A stretch of 64,000 nt of DNA, taken from positions 775,414 to 839,413 of the forward strand of contig JBNGIO010006379.1 in assembly GCA_049999805.1 (NCBI GenBank), written 5' to 3'. Position 1 is the stretch's first letter, and every line of letters starts with the position of its first letter. The notes beneath the pieces were generated by a model. The model was given only the letters and a program-made list of their open reading frames with translations, made no database searches and was not told where the DNA came from. This stretch comes from Folioceros fuciformis. Taxonomy: Eukaryota > Anthocerotophyta > Anthocerotopsida > Anthocerotales. This document shows, piece by piece, positions 1-12,335 of the stretch. The translations under genes and the position numbers were made by a program.

Positions 1-924
1 TTAGGGCCGGCCGGGAGACGCTACCGGTAGGTCGGCTAGGCCGGGCCGGGCCGAGCTGGGCTGGGCCAGCCCAGCCTAGCCCAGGCCGACCGGGTCCTGT
101 CCCCGCACATTCCTTCCTGTTATCTGCCAGAGTGTTCCAGCTTCCAACTACCCCGAGCGAGACGAGTGTCAGCGAGTAGACGACTAGTCGGGAGTCGCGC
201 GAAGTGGTCGTGATGCGCGAATCGTAACTCTCGATTCGTGTGGACGAATCGGCCAAGAATGGCGTGCCGGACGCGGGCGAGGGAGAGAGAGAGCAGTGCA
301 GTGCTGTGGCGCACGCTCGTGCGTGCCACAGGAATGTCCCCCGCAATTCTGCGGGTTTCCTGCATTGTATCTTTCTCCTGCTCCGGCTCCGACTGTCCGC
401 GTCTCCGCAGGCTCTTGTGCTGCGCTGCCACCTGTAGCGTGCGCTGCGCCCGTTCCTGTTCTGGGGTGCCCGCAACCTGCGCTGCCGCTGACCGGTGAGC
501 TGGGTTCGTGGGGGACGCTCAAGAAGGATCTGTATGTGGCTTTCCAGGCGCACTCTGGCTTGGGGTGGTCAATTCCAGCTCCCTGGCCGCTGGTTTTGCT
601 TTGCTTCCAGTGAAGTAGGCTGAGAGCCGATCTGGTGACGGCTTTCTGGATGCTGCGCTTGGACGGAAATCTGGTCTCTCTTGCTTGCGCGTTGAAGATT
701 TGAATTTTTGGGTTGTTGTTTGTGGGAGGTTGCAGCTGGTGGTGATGCTGGAGGACATGTTTTGTGCCAAAGAGCGGTGGAGGGGAGGAGACGGTGACGT
801 GGGATTTTCGGCTTTGGTTCGGAGATCTCGAGGGTAGGGGGCTGGAAGGAGGTGGTGGTGGAGGGGAGAAGTGGGGGGAGAGGGGCGGAAGAAAAGGGGG
901 TGCGCTGGAGGTTATGTGGTGGCC
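1..924 (+). promoter_or_regulatory. GC-rich 5' flank of the BTB gene
   Basis: No supported coding sequence. The first 100 bases are a GGCC/GGGCC-rich block with a near-perfect 21-bp palindrome at 55-75 (GCTGGGCTGG then its complement) containing TGGGCT and TGGGCC, the core of plant site II elements found upstream of growth-related genes. The rest is mixed sequence leading into a purine-rich (GGAGG) leader just before the ATG at 925. A regulatory role is inferred from motif and position only. Confidence 0.35.
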
Positions 925-2271
925 ATGTCTCATGACCGCGTCACGCTTAATGTGGGAGGAAAGATATTTGTGACCAGCCGTGCTACAATTGCTAATGCGG
1001 GGAGGAACTCTATGTTGGCTGCTATGATCGATTCCTCATGGCAGACCTCGGGGCAGCCGAGCTGTCAAAGTGGGGAGTTTTTCATCGACAGAAATCCAGA
1101 CTATTTTTCTGTGCTGCTGGATCTTTTGAGGACGGAAGAGCTGCATATCCCTCCTGGCATGTCGGAGAAGGCCCTGTACCGTGAGGCTCTGTACTACGGC
1201 GTTCTGGACCATGTTCGGGGTGCCAAGTCTGAAGCTTTGGATGGGAACCGGTTGACGCGCATTGCCTCCGTCAGGGGGTGTGCCACAGGAGATGGAACGG
1301 CCATCAAGGCCAACAGTGAGGGAGGGTGTTGTGTGGCGCATGGATCAATGGTGCATGTGTATGACTGGACGTTGCAGCAGCAGGCTCCTCTGAATCTGGA
1401 TTACATGAACGTCAACGACGTGGACTTCATGGGTCCTCAGAGAGTGGTGATTGGCACCTGCGAGCGGAGCGAAACGCTGGGGGGCATGGCGTCCTTCGAT
1501 GTGGGCACTGGGGAGATCGTGCATAGATACAAGGTGAGCCATGATGGACACAGCAAAAACTTTACGGCAAGTGCGCTGGCCAGCAGCGAAGGGAAGCATC
1601 TCTTTGCTAGTTGCAGAGGCCGAAGCAACGAGCATGGCATTGGGATTTGGGACCAGACCACGGGACAGCAGGTTCATTTCATGTACGAAGGAGTGTGGCC
1701 TTTGGGGCTTGCAAGCAAGCTGCAATGGCTACCCCAGAGTAAGCTCTTGATGGTGGCAACCCTGTACCCCAGTGATGACAGCTTTATTAGCCTTGTAGAT
1801 CCTAGAGCAAAGCACAAAGTGTGGTCCTGGACGGACTCGGACGGCGCCATCCTAGGAGTTCCTGACGAAAAGGTTGTTATGGACGCTGTGGCCATGGAGG
1901 AGTGTTCCGCGATCTGTGTGGTGAACCAGTTTTATCACTTGGGCTTCATTGATGCCAGAGCTGGCCACACCCATGGCCTGAGGTGGGACCATCGTGGCCA
2001 GCCCACAAAAATCCCCGACTCCGAGGAAAGGTGCTACTCCAAGCTTGCTGTGTGGGGTTCTCAGCTGTTTGCAAGCAAGCACGATCACGTCAGCGTGTTA
2101 TGCAGCCCTAACTGGGAGACAGCACGTAGTGTGGAGACAGCCGTGTTGAGGCAGACAGGAGGCGGGGCAATTTCCAACATCACCGTTGGTGGTGATCGAC
2201 TATTTGTGCTGCACAACGAGGAGGATATCTTCGATGTGTGGGAGACGCCAACCATCTCGACTATGATTTGA
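925..2271 (+). CDS. BTB/POZ (T1/KCTD-type) domain protein with WD40-like C-terminus
   Basis: Single-exon 448-aa protein. The ATG at 925 is chosen because the frame upstream has no other ATG and the T1/BTB domain starts at once: residues about 3-95 carry RVTLNVGGKIF near the start and FFIDRNPDYFSVLLDLLRT, the tetramerisation-domain signatures shared with KCTD proteins and potassium-channel T1 domains. Residues about 115-448 look like degenerate WD40/YVTN blades (GIGIWDQTTGQQVHFMYEG; DRLFVLHNEEDIFDVWET). This is the architecture and about the length of the plant BTB/POZ-WD40-like family (Arabidopsis At2g24240 type), intronless as here. Such proteins are thought to be substrate adaptors for CUL3 ubiquitin ligases; that role is family inference. 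Tail-to-tail with the LRR gene. Confidence 0.9.
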   Translation: MSHDRVTLNVGGKIFVTSRATIANAGRNSMLAAMIDSSWQTSGQPSCQSGEFFIDRNPDYFSVLLDLLRTEELHIPPGMSEKALYREALYYGVLDHVRGAKSEALDGNRLTRIASVRGCATGDGTAIKANSEGGCCVAHGSMVHVYDWTLQQQAPLNLDYMNVNDVDFMGPQRVVIGTCERSETLGGMASFDVGTGEIVHRYKVSHDGHSKNFTASALASSEGKHLFASCRGRSNEHGIGIWDQTTGQQVHFMYEGVWPLGLASKLQWLPQSKLLMVATLYPSDDSFISLVDPRAKHKVWSWTDSDGAILGVPDEKVVMDAVAMEECSAICVVNQFYHLGFIDARAGHTHGLRWDHRGQPTKIPDSEERCYSKLAVWGSQLFASKHDHVSVLCSPNWETARSVETAVLRQTGGGAISNITVGGDRLFVLHNEEDIFDVWETPTISTMI

Positions 2272-2551
2272 AAATGGTAGGAGAACGTATCAGTCATCTT
2301 TAGGACGAAGTCCTAGGAACATCTGCGATTCTGTGTTAATATGTCTTTTCCTTTCATCAATATTTGATCACTCCATTCAGACATTTGTTTGGGACTATCA
2401 ACTGTCCTACTTTGGTGAGTTGATAGCAAACGATCGTATCGTCACTGCACGCAGGCGTTTCCTGAAGAGTAACACAACTTTTTCATATCGACAGTTCCAA
2501 ATCGTTTCCCTTCTCACCGCTTAAACACCAGCATCAAGAATCATAACTTAA

Positions 2552-4630
2552 TTATTCCAACAGCTTCAAGTCAACTCCCTCGTCGAACCCCTTCGAGTCC
2601 AACATGACGTTCGCATCCAGCTGCTTATCAAACTTCTTCTTCCTTCTTGCCTCGTACTCCTGGAATCCCTTCATCTGCACACACATGTTGCACTCAATAT
2701 CAGTGGACTTCATCCAGCAAAACCCTTGTGTCCTTGGACGCACAAGGTAGACAAAACATGTTACCTGATGCAGCAAATCAACGGTGATAGGGTTTCGATG
2801 GATTGACAAATTCTGCAAAGCTCGTGCTTCCATCAGAAGATGAGGCGGGAGCTGTTTCACACATCATCCGCCCATAAGCATCAGGCAACGACGACGGGAT
2901 GTGCCAGACCTAATGGAAGCAAAGATCGAATGGGTGCAAGAAATTCTCAGGAGCTCTGGCACCGGGTTGCATGCTTACTATCTACACTCAGCTCGAATGC
3001 CTCCAATCACGGCAGCTTGCGGATGTAAGCTCAGCTCTGCTATGATACAATGCGTTCCGAATCGTATATGAAAGGAGCAACTATGGTGTGGTGTGGTCCA
3101 GCATAAGGGAAGGAAGATATATGTGAGCGAGGCACAGATGGACAAACAGACCTGCTCCAGGCGGTTACCGTCAAGCCGCAATGATTTCAAGTGAGTCAGG
3201 TTTCCAAGAGATGTTGGTAGTTGCTCAATCACATTATCTGGCACAGCCACGGAGAGGGATTCATGAACATACTCTGTGGCAGCCACAGTGGCTATTGGCC
3301 CTTCATTCCTCTGCCACTTACCCTGCTCCAATCTACCATGACTAGGGACGAAGATTAAGAAAGGAAGCAATCAGCACGAGATTTAGAAATAGCTATTTTT
3401 TCATACCAGACGTTTAGGCCCTTACCGCTGACTTCCAGCTCCTCTAGTGATTGACAAGTCCCCAGGGAAACTGGAAGCGCCTTCAGCTGATTTTTGCTCA
3501 AATCCAAGACTACCAACTAGAACACAAGGAAAGGGGTAAAAGTTAGGAACCCTCCATGGAGAAGGAATCGACGACCACTTTTCGCGCAGTGGTTGAGAAA
3601 GCTGCGCATATCTTTGCAGACTGCCAGGCAAAGTACTGAGTTGGACCTTTCGCAGAGTACCAAACACGTCTGGTATAGAATCAAGAGAGTTGCCGGACAG
3701 AGATAACTTTTCCAATCTGCTGAGGAGCCCCACTAAATACACGGTGCTGTCAGAACCAGAAGGTCACCCTCACCGTCTTGAACTGCACAAACAGGCCTGA
3801 CAATCTTGGCCAAACGAAGGCCCGAATGCCTCACAAATAACCAGCAGCCATGAAAATGCACAGAAAATCCCAGATGCACAGCTTCTGAATTCTAACCTTC
3901 TTCAGGTAACTTCTCTAGTCGATTGTTGTCAAGTGCAAGGACTTTCAGGTGCTGCAGCTTGCCAATGGAGGGAGGGAGGCTTTCCAACTGGTTTACCGCA
4001 AGTATCTAACAAAAGCATGCACGGAAGTCAGCTCCAAGTTGCAAGAATCATTACGGAATCCAGGTCCACACTATCATCACAGCTATAGAGTACTGCAGAT
4101 GTTTTATGACCCAGAAGCATGAGCTTCCTATTATTTGCACGACGACACTCACCAATCGTTGCAGGTTCACGAAATCCCCGATCTCAGAGGGAAGGAGAGC
4201 TGCACACAAAGAGCGGATGCAAGGCAGATCAACACATCACCAGTGTACAGAAGCAGACCAGCTGCTACTCTAATATTAGTGCACAGTGAAAGGAAAAGCG
4301 CACCGATCTTGTTGTTCGTGACATCTAGGGTCCGAATGCTCGTCGCTATCTCCAAAACTGCACCGGGAATACCCTGTTGCATCACCGAGACTGTAATCAA
4401 CTGCAATTTCTAGCGTGCATCAAACATCCTGGTCATCATCCAACTTATGAATGTCAAATCCGAATTGTGTGGTGTATGGTGGAGAATCCTTGCACGCCAT
4501 TGTACAGCGGCCTACGTGGGGGTACCTTCAACTTAGAGTCTCTGAGACCCACAATGCCTGTGGTGCGCCACTTGGCAACCTTGTGCTGCTGATTTCCTCC
4601 TCCCGCAAGCTTGCCCTCGCAGCAGCCCAT
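2552..4630 (-). CDS. Leucine-rich-repeat protein with N-terminal lipid-anchor motif (At5g07910/LRRC57-like)
   Basis: Nine exons, all with GT-AG introns: 4526-4630, 4304-4373, 4153-4199, 3897-4005, 3647-3732, 3426-3516, 3152-3237, 2765-2851, 2552-2674; the phases join into 267 aa. The protein begins MGCCEGK: Gly2 with Cys3/Cys4 is a textbook N-myristoylation plus palmitoylation signal, so membrane anchoring is likely. About eight LRRs follow, with exon borders roughly once per repeat (LPPSIGKLQHLKVLALDNN; LPTSLGNLTHLKSLRLDGN). The C-terminus GFQEYEARRKKKFDKQ followed by DANVMLDSKG is the family signature of a conserved plant LRR protein of about 262 aa, also similar to animal LRRC57. Molecular function is unknown; LRRs imply protein binding. 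One donor (GTCCAA at exon 5) is weak. Confidence 0.9.
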
Positions 4631-5165
4631 TTTGACTCTGCTAGCTTACTATTGACTTTGCCACTCCCTCGCACCTGCCTACAGGCCACCTGCATCTCGA
4701 ATAAGCACGACACGAATCTTCCGTTTCAACAATAACCTGTGTAAAATTGGAGCCTTTCCGAACCATCAGAGCCAGCCTCATTGTTGCCAAAAGCCTCGCT
4801 GCGCACCTCGGTTGTGGATGCAGCGGCTGGAGCACTCGGAATCTGAGTGTTGCCCACAGCAAGCCCACAATCGTCACGGGGTGGTTGGGCAAACAGACCT
4901 CTGATCTTCGTCCCATCCTCGTAAAACTCATCATAAGTAAATTTCAATTGTCATCTCTATTCTTCACTTGCCTTATCAGCAAAACGTCGTGTGCAAGACA
5001 CTTCCTTTTTTTGTAGCCCCAAAACCTAATCGTGGGTCATCGCTCGGGAGACGCGATGGTGTAGCCAGGTAGCCGATCCTGGTCAGGGAGGGTTGCAGGA
5101 TCCCATCTGCCGGCCTTGGCTATGGATACCCTGGCATGGTGATCTTGCCGTCGCAAGCTCCTGCC

Positions 5166-7230
5166 ATGGCGTCAGGTGGATTGTTGGCCGTGGGCACTGA
5201 CAACCAGGAGAGCGCCAAGGTGGGGCTGCCCGAAGCCCCGCAGGTGCAATGCGTGCAGATCGTGAGCAAGGAGTTCACTGGAGTGCGCGTGGCCGGGTGG
5301 CAGATCCAGACAAAGAAGCGCTCGATTCTCAACATGGGCGAGGTGGAAAGGTGGGTTTGTTGGTGTTGCTGCTTTGCTTGGTGTGGTTGTATCCGCCTCC
5401 GGGGTCCTGCGCTTGGCTCTGGGAGCCAGCCGCGTTGACGTTCTGATGGTTTCGTTTGGGGCACGGTGAATAAATGTGTTGGACTCTGTGTGCTTAGATG
5501 GGAGAAGCTGCTCGAAACCGGTCATCTGCCGGAGATGGTGTTCGGGAACAGCTCACTGGAGCTCTCGCATCAAGTCACGGGAATCAAGATACACTTCAAC
5601 GCTTTGGATGCTTTGCGGGCTTGGAAGGAAGAAAAGCTACCTCCTGTGGAAGTGCCAGCTGCCGCCAAATGGAAGTTTAGGAGGTAAGTGTTACTCCGTG
5701 CATTTCTGTGGACGAGTGACGTCGGAAGTCGCATTAGGCCGTGGTGCGTGGCATAGCTCAGCATGGTAAGGATTGTGTGCAGTGCGATATCCAAGTGTAA
5801 TATGTTGACTTGACGTTCTGGCCGCGGAGCATAGTTGTCCGAGCCGTGGACCTTAAGTTTTTGTCACGGGCAAGACAGAGGCATTCGTCTGTGTGATCTG
5901 TTAGGCAGCTGCAGTCTGTAGTTTCGTGATTCTGAAGGCCATTCATCCAGCATGTTGCAGAGCTAAGGTACTGGAAAGAGGTGAACTCGTTCGCGAGAGT
6001 CGTCATATTCATCTCTCAACACTAACACCAGAGTTGGTCGGACGAGGGTATTCTTGTGGATGTTGTTTCCATGACACACTCTGGCAACTTTGTCCTTCTG
6101 GGCTTGCAGCAAGCCAAGCCATCAACTGATTCTTGACTACGACTATACCTTTACCACCCCCTACAGTGGAAGCGAGGTTATCGAGGAGCCGGTAAAGCTT
6201 TCCAGTACCTGGCTCTAGTATTAGAAGTGGTCCCAGGCTTAAAGGCATTGCCGAAAGAGTATGTGTGCTCGTAATGGCTCTGTACTGAAAGATGTGCAAG
6301 GCAATAGACAAAAGTCTCAGAACTGAAGTGCATTTCTGCATGTGACTCACAGGACTCGTCAGAAGCCGAGGACGTCAAGGATCAATCAACTCCTCAGCCT
6401 TCAAAGAGCCTAGAATGGGTGGAGTGCAAAGACGAAATCGACCTAGTGGCGCTGCAGGCTAAGGATCCCATTCTTTTCTATGATGAGGTGAACTGGTCAA
6501 AACGTTTGCTTGTATTTTGTTCTTCGCTGGCTACAGCGACTGCCTCGAGGTCACAGCTGAGAAATGCACGGTCTGCCTGCCCTACAGGTGGTACTGTACG
6601 AGGATGAACTAGCTGACAACGGAATTTCATGTCTGTCCGTGAAAGTGGTAAGCTTGGACTGTCTTGCGGCTGGTCTGTCATCTCTCTCACCTTCATGGCT
6701 TGATAGGTCTTCTGTTAATACAAACTGTGTGTCGTCGCAGAGAGTGATGCCGACTTGCTGGTTTCTTCTTTTGCGTTTCTGGGTAAGCTCACGCTGGAAA
6801 GCCTTCTTCCTTACAACGCAGTTCGCATGTCACTTCTAAGATACGGTTGAAATGTGGTGCTGCAGCTACGAGTGGACGGGTCTATCATGAGACTTAGGGA
6901 CACACGCATTTTCTCAGCATTTCAAGAGGACAAGAAGACGGAGCCACTGGTTATCCGAGAGCACGTGGAGAGAGAAGAAACGTTCGAGTCACTGGCCAGG
7001 GTACGAAGTGCATTTGGCCATGTTTGCCAGCTCGTGAGAAACAGGTCCTTCTGTGCGGCCGTGCTGATCGCAAGCCTTTGTCCTTGTCGGTGATTTGGCA
7101 GAGAGGTCTGCCCTCGGAGTCATCAGCCTACGCAGACCCGACCTCAGCTTCTGAAAAGCTGCAAATCACGAAACGCCGTAACGAGAAGCTGGTGATCAGA
7201 GTCAAGGCTCAGGAGAAGCTCTCTTCGTGA
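5166..7230 (+). CDS. TIP41: TIP41-like protein (PP2A/TAP42 regulator in TOR signalling)
   Basis: Eight exons: 5166-5350, 5498-5683, 6110-6191, 6353-6487, 6588-6647, 6741-6782, 6866-7000, 7102-7230, giving 317 aa; an in-frame ATG at 5136 would add 10 residues. Family blocks are clear: GWQIQTKKRSILN, LPEMVFGNSSLELSH, KIHFNALDALRAWK, LPPVEVPAAAKWKFR, DYDYTFTTPYSGSE, KDPILFYDE, LYEDELADNG, MPTCWFLLLRFW, LRVDGSIMRLRDTR. TIP41 binds the TAP42/alpha4-PP2A module and in plants acts in TOR-dependent growth control in the cytosol. The N-terminal 35 residues and the acidic spacer around the exon 3/4 junction are variable in the family. It lies head-to-head with the LRR gene, 535 bp between start codons. 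Confidence 0.95.
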
Positions 7231-7979
7231 TGCCATAGGGAGGAAAGAAGGCACCCTACCCTAGGTCGTGCAGATTTCCGGGTCCGCAGCAGCAAGGCAT
7301 TAGGCGAGCTGTTGTGCAGTAGCAGTGTAGTGCTCGCGAGCGCGGCTTCAGCCCTGGCGCCCCTTTTTTCTTTGTCGCGCTCCTAGTGTCGTGCAATCCT
7401 TCTCATAAACAGGAAATGAGAGGACAACGTGAGTCATGGATCACGTTGCTCTCCCTGCATGTAAACTCCATAGTCTGTCTGCACCTGCCGGACGCCCGCA
7501 TCACCAACACTCAACCATCACCGACGAAGCAGGCACCGTCAAGCCAGCCTGCCGCGCCCTAACTCGCACGATGCCGGAAGGACGGACACCGAAAGGACGG
7601 CGATCGTGGCCCCTCTATAATTGGCGCGGCCTACGCACTGGCGCGTCACATGGCTCGGTGGCGCCTGCTGGACCATACAGTAATGCAGAGATTGGCACGG
7701 GATGTGAGGCGGGAGGATATTTACGGCGAAAAGGAAAGTACCTACTGAGTAGGGTCACAGGCGGTGGTGCAGGCATGCAGGCAAGCTCTGGGCTGTCCCT
7801 GTCCTTTCCAGTCTGCCGTCGCCAATCAGAAGCGTCCATATCGGGGACAGGACGTGTGTGAGCCACCTAATGCGGCAACCTGAGTTAAGCGCTGGAAGCA
7901 GTCTCCAACCTCCGTAAAGGAATTGGTCATGGATGTGATATGTATGTGGTGTCACGTATATGAGGGACATTTGTCAGGG

Positions 7980-8205
7980 CGAAGATGGTGCGGATTGTGT
8001 TGGAAACGCCTTTGATAAGCCTTGGGAATGCCTTAGGCATGTCTTGTAAAAGCCTGTGATATAACCTGTCCTGCAAATGCCTTTGATATGTCTTGCAAGC
8101 GCTTTTGATCTGCGTATGCAAAGGCCTTGCATGTGGCACATATGCTTGAATGTGTTGGCAAATGAACCGTGTGGCAAACGGCTTTGATATGAGGTGCAGA
8201 TGCAG
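7980..8205. repeat. Degenerate tandem repeat, unit about 25-35 bp
   Basis: A core resembling GCCTTTGATATG followed by a TGCAAA/TTGCAAG-type segment recurs at least six times with substitutions and small indels (for example near 8008, 8047, 8080, 8103, 8180). Read by eye; unit boundaries are approximate. Confidence 0.5.
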
Positions 8206-8434
8206 AAACTCTGGCGAGAGAGACGGTGTGCTTATTTTGTGAACGTTGGAACGGGGACATTTGGTTTGGTTTAGTTAGCTCCACTTTCTGGCAGGAGGTG
8301 ATTGCGCGTGTTCTGAGCAGTGATTTTCTCGACACACATAATCCGATGGCATCAGTCCGAAACAGTGACACTGGTTTGTTGTCGTGGAATGTACTGTGGT
8401 TGTCTCTCTTTCATCTGGGAACCCTACGGGGGGG

Positions 8435-8444
8435 TTATATATTA
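8435..8444 (+). promoter_or_regulatory. Candidate TATA box of methionine synthase
   Basis: TTATATATTA lies about 320 bases before the ATG at 8765 in otherwise GC-balanced DNA. Transcription would start near 8465-8475. No other TATA-like run is closer to the gene. Confidence 0.4.
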
Positions 8445-8764
8445 CAGCAGGGAAGCAGCTTTCTTCAAGCCTTGAGCTCTCGTTGCTTCATCCAGGACCG
8501 TGTGCGCTTCCCTCGACGCCTCCAGCTTCTCTGCGGATTGCTGCTGCTGCTTGTGGGGGACCGGTGCGCGCTCGCTCTCGTCTCCTCCTCGTGGAATTCG
8601 AATGCGGGCAATTGCGGGCATGCGTGTTGAGCACTGGAATTGGGATCCGATCTGTGCTGCTTGCTTGCTTCTTGGCGCACAAGCGCAATCCCGGACTAGG
8701 ATTGGTTCTTGGCGGGAATTCTGAGCCCGCGGCGTGTCCCCGCCTGCAGGTGCGGCAACGAGAG

Positions 8765-11700
8765 ATGGCTTCCCACATCGTCGGCTACCCGCGTATGGGC
8801 CCCAAGAGGGAGCTCAAGTTCGCGCTGGAGTCGTTCTGGGATGGCAAGAGCGACGCCTCCGCTCTCGAGACGGTCGCCAAGGAGCTCCGCCTGGCTATCT
8901 GGAAGCAGGCGGCTGACGCCGGCGTCCGCTTCATTCCTAGCAACACCTTCTCGTTCTACGACCAGGTGCTGGACACCACCGCCGCGCTGGGAGCCGTGCC
9001 TCCCCGTTACGGTTGGGTCGGCGGAGAAGTGGGGTTCGACGTCTACTTCTCCATGGCCCGAGGGAACAAGTCCCAGCCGGCCATGGAAATGACCAAGTGG
9101 TTCGACACCAACTAGTGAGTGCACCACGTCCGCCGCTTCACCTGCTAGATCCTTGTCTTTGTATTTGGCTGCTGCTGCTACCTGCTGCGGGGACGGGGAA
9201 GGAATTGCTCTGATCACTATCTGCGGGTTTTGGCCCGATCCTTCTCGCGTAGCCACTACATTGTACCGGAGTTGAGCCCGGATACCAAGTTCAAGTTGTC
9301 CTCGCGCAAGGCGGTTGAGGAGTACAAGGAAGCCAAATCGGTACGTGGCAGGAATCACTTGTCTGGAACTGAAAGTGTTTATATCGGCTGAGTTTATAAT
9401 CGCATCTGACTAATAATAGTAGTTGCGTCTGAAGCAGATTGGTGTCGAGACAGTCCCTGTGCTTGTGGGTCCCGTCACCTACTTATTGCTGGCAAAGCCT
9501 GCCAAGGGTGTCGATAAGGCGTTCGATCTGCTTTCTCTACTGGACGCCGTCCTCCCCGTTTACAAGTGAGTGCTTGTAGACGCGGAGGCTCGTTGGCTTG
9601 TTGACGTTGCCGGGAACATCGCATTTTGTTGATGGTCGCTTTCCCGTGTGTCCGAATAGGGAGTTGGTTTCTGAGTTGAAGGAAGCAGGTGCGAAGTGGG
9701 TTCAGTTTGATGAGCCTGCACTTGTGCTGGACTTGGAAGCCAGCAAGCTAGATGCTTTCCGCAAGGCGTACGCTTTCTTGGGTACTGACATTGGGGAGAC
9801 CAAGTACATTCTTCAAACGTATTTCGCAGACATCCCTGTGGGAGCATACAAGTGAGTGGGCATTCCGTTCTTTTCATAGATCTGTGGCTGTGCTCTTTAT
9901 GGATGGAGCAGGGAATTCGGGTCGCTAAAACTCGCCTTTCATTGTCGCCAGGCTGCTGGCTGAGCTTGATAGCATCTCCGCTATAGGCCTGGACCTTGTT
10001 CGTGGGACAAAGACTTTGGAACTCATCAAGGAAATCGGGTTCCCTAGTGGCAAGACTCTGTTTGCAGGAGTGGTTGATGGGCGTAACATTTGGGCTAATG
10101 ACCTTTCAGCCTCACTTGCTCTGCTGCAGCAGCTACAGAAGCAAGTTGGAAAAGGTACGGACTGTGGTTTGCCCTCTTGCGGAGCAGTACGGGAGATAAT
10201 GAGATATTCCGGAATGTGGATTCTGTGTTTTGTTTTTAATGCGGTATGATCTGCAACAATCATGCACAGAGAACTTGGTGGTCTCCACTTCAAGCTCTTT
10301 GCTCCACACCGCTGTTGACTTGAGCAATGAGACAAAGCTAGATGCTGAGCTAAAGTCTTGGCTAGCATTTGCTGCTCAGAAAGTGGTGGAAGTCGTAGCT
10401 CTTGCCAATGCTCTTGCAGGAAAGAAAGATGAGGTACATGAACTGAGATGGATGGCGCCAGTTCTCTCCAGTTTCAAGCTTTCGAGTGGACTTTCTGCCA
10501 TCGGTGCACTGAAACTATCGTCGTTCTGTGCGGTATTGGCGAGCAGGACTTTTTCGCGGCAAATGCTGCTGCTCAAGCTTCGAGGACATCTTCCCCAAGG
10601 GTTCATGACAAAGCGGTCCAGGAAGCTGTTAGTTCTTTGATCCTTGAGGCCCACCTGTGCACAACCTGCAGCCCTGCCTACACGATAGAAATGTTCTAAT
10701 TTGTGTCTCTTCCCTCTCAGATCAAGGCTCTGCAAGGCTCGGAGCACAGGCGAGCATCACCTGTGCAACACCGCCTGCAGGAGCAGCAGAAGCACCTTAA
10801 GCTTCCGATTTTGCCGACGACCACTATTGGCTCGTTCCCACAGACTCCTGAGTTGAGGAGAGTCCGCAGAGACTTCAAGAGCAATAAGTGAGTATCAGAG
10901 ATACCTCCTGGAGATTTGGAAAGTATCAATCGTGGCGAGCGCATCTAACATCATGACGAGTTGACTTGTGTGCAGGATAACAGAAGACGAGTATGTTAAA
11001 GCTATCCAGGCAGAGATTGCAAAGGTTGTCAAGCTGCAGGAAGATCTTGACATTGATGTGCTTGTGCATGGAGAACCAGAGGTGAGTTTTGTTCCCTTGA
11101 TTTTTGTGGCACACTAGTTGGGACAATGGCTAATCTTGCTTGGGCTGATCTGCTTTTGCAGCGGAATGACATGGTAGAGTACTTCGGTGAGCAACTCAAG
11201 GGATTCGTGTTCACTGCCAATGGGTGGGTCCAATCGTATGGATCCCGATGTGTGAAGCCACCAATCATCTTTGGAGATGTTAGCCGGCCAACTGCAATGA
11301 CGGTGACGTGGTCTAAGTATGCCCAGAGTCTCACAGCACGCCCGATGAAGGGAATGCTGACAGGGCCTGTCACTATTCTCAACTGGTCATTTGTTCGGAA
11401 CGATCAGCCTCGGTTAGTAAGATCATTGCAGTTGGTCCTCTGAGCACATCAAACTGTACAGGCATTCGGACTTATCAATCGTCACTCTTCTGCTACTGGC
11501 AGGTCTGACACAACGATGCAGATTGCCCTGGCTATCAAGGATGAAGTCGAGGACCTTGAAGCTGCCGGAATCCAGGTATCAATAAAATAGCTTCATGGCC
11601 TCTAATTTCTTTGGTAGGAACTTCCTTAACTGGTTTCTCATGGCGATCATGTTCTTGTAGGTGATCCAAATTGATGAAGCTGCTTTGAGAGAAGGGTTGC

Positions 11701-12335
11701 CTCTTCGAAAGTCTGAACAGGCCAGCTATCTTGACTGGGCCGTGCATGCTTTCCGCATAACCGCCGTTGGGGTGAAGGACACAACTCAGGTTCTGTCATC
11801 AACTGATATTTGAGAAGGGCGCACAGCTTAATGGTTTCTTGTGCTTACATAACATGGACTTGTCACTCTTGCAGATCCACACTCACATGTGTTACTCTCA
11901 CTTCAATGACATCATCCACTCTATCATTGATATGGATGCTGATGTCATCACCATTGAGAATTCCCGCTCTGATGAGAAGCTGCTGTCTGTGTTCCGTGAG
12001 GGAGTGACTTACGGTGCAGGCATTGGCCCTGGTGTGTACGATATTCATTCGCCGCGTGTGCCAGACACGGAAGAAATGGCGGAGCGTGTCCGGAAGGTAA
12101 GACTTTCAACTGTGGCCCTGACCACCTTTTACCTTGTGTCAAGTCAGAGTGTCGTCGCTAACCCTGAACCAGAAATTTGGCACTCCAGATGTTTGCAGTT
12201 CTGGACCTGAAGGTTTTGTGGATAAACCCCGACTGTGGACTCAAGACAAGGAAGTACGCTGAAGTTATCCCAGCCTTGACAAACTTGGTGAACAGCGCGA
12301 AGTTACTCCGCAAGGAGTTGGCATCTGCTCAGTGA
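8765..12335 (+). CDS. MS: Cobalamin-independent methionine synthase (5-methyltetrahydropteroyltriglutamate-homocysteine methyltransferase)
   Basis: Fourteen exons: 8765-9114, 9253-9340, 9438-9565, 9660-9851, 9952-10154, 10270-10433, 10547-10627, 10721-10887, 10976-11081, 11162-11412, 11503-11575, 11661-11789, 11875-12096, 12189-12335; all phases join to 766 aa, the usual length of plant MetE. It transfers the methyl group of methyl-THF-polyglutamate to homocysteine. N-terminal [18 protein letters not shown] and the C-terminal catalytic barrel ([17 protein letters not shown]) are family-typical. Zinc ligands are visible: His and Cys in [12 protein letters not shown], Glu in the [15 protein letters not shown] block and Cys in [10 protein letters not shown]. 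The upstream frame stays open but has no ATG, so the product starts at 8765, lacks a transit peptide and should be cytosolic. Confidence 0.97.

Larger units (their letters stand above)
7231..8764. other. Intergenic region between TIP41 and methionine synthase
   Basis: No coding sequence supported. Frames here are short and start with non-ATG codons. It holds the TIP41 3' end, a degenerate tandem repeat (7980-8205) and, next to the methionine synthase gene, a likely TATA box (8435-8444) with a leader of about 300 bases. Confidence 0.6.

Noticed and set aside
1-6. TTAGGG at the window start as a telomere repeat
   Set aside because: Only a single unit is present and plant telomeres usually use TTTAGGG; it is part of a GGCC-rich block.
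4726-4947. Upstream frame on the minus strand before the LRR gene (possible uORF)
   Set aside because: Begins with TTG; no ATG is available, so translation is not supported.
7980-8205. CRISPR-like or satellite interpretation of the degenerate repeat
   Set aside because: Units are imperfect and vary in spacing without unique spacers; this is a nuclear plant locus.
8384-8764. In-frame N-terminal extension of methionine synthase that could be a plastid transit peptide
   Set aside because: The frame is open but begins with GTG and has no ATG before 8765; the first residues after 8765 match the cytosolic enzyme's N-terminus.
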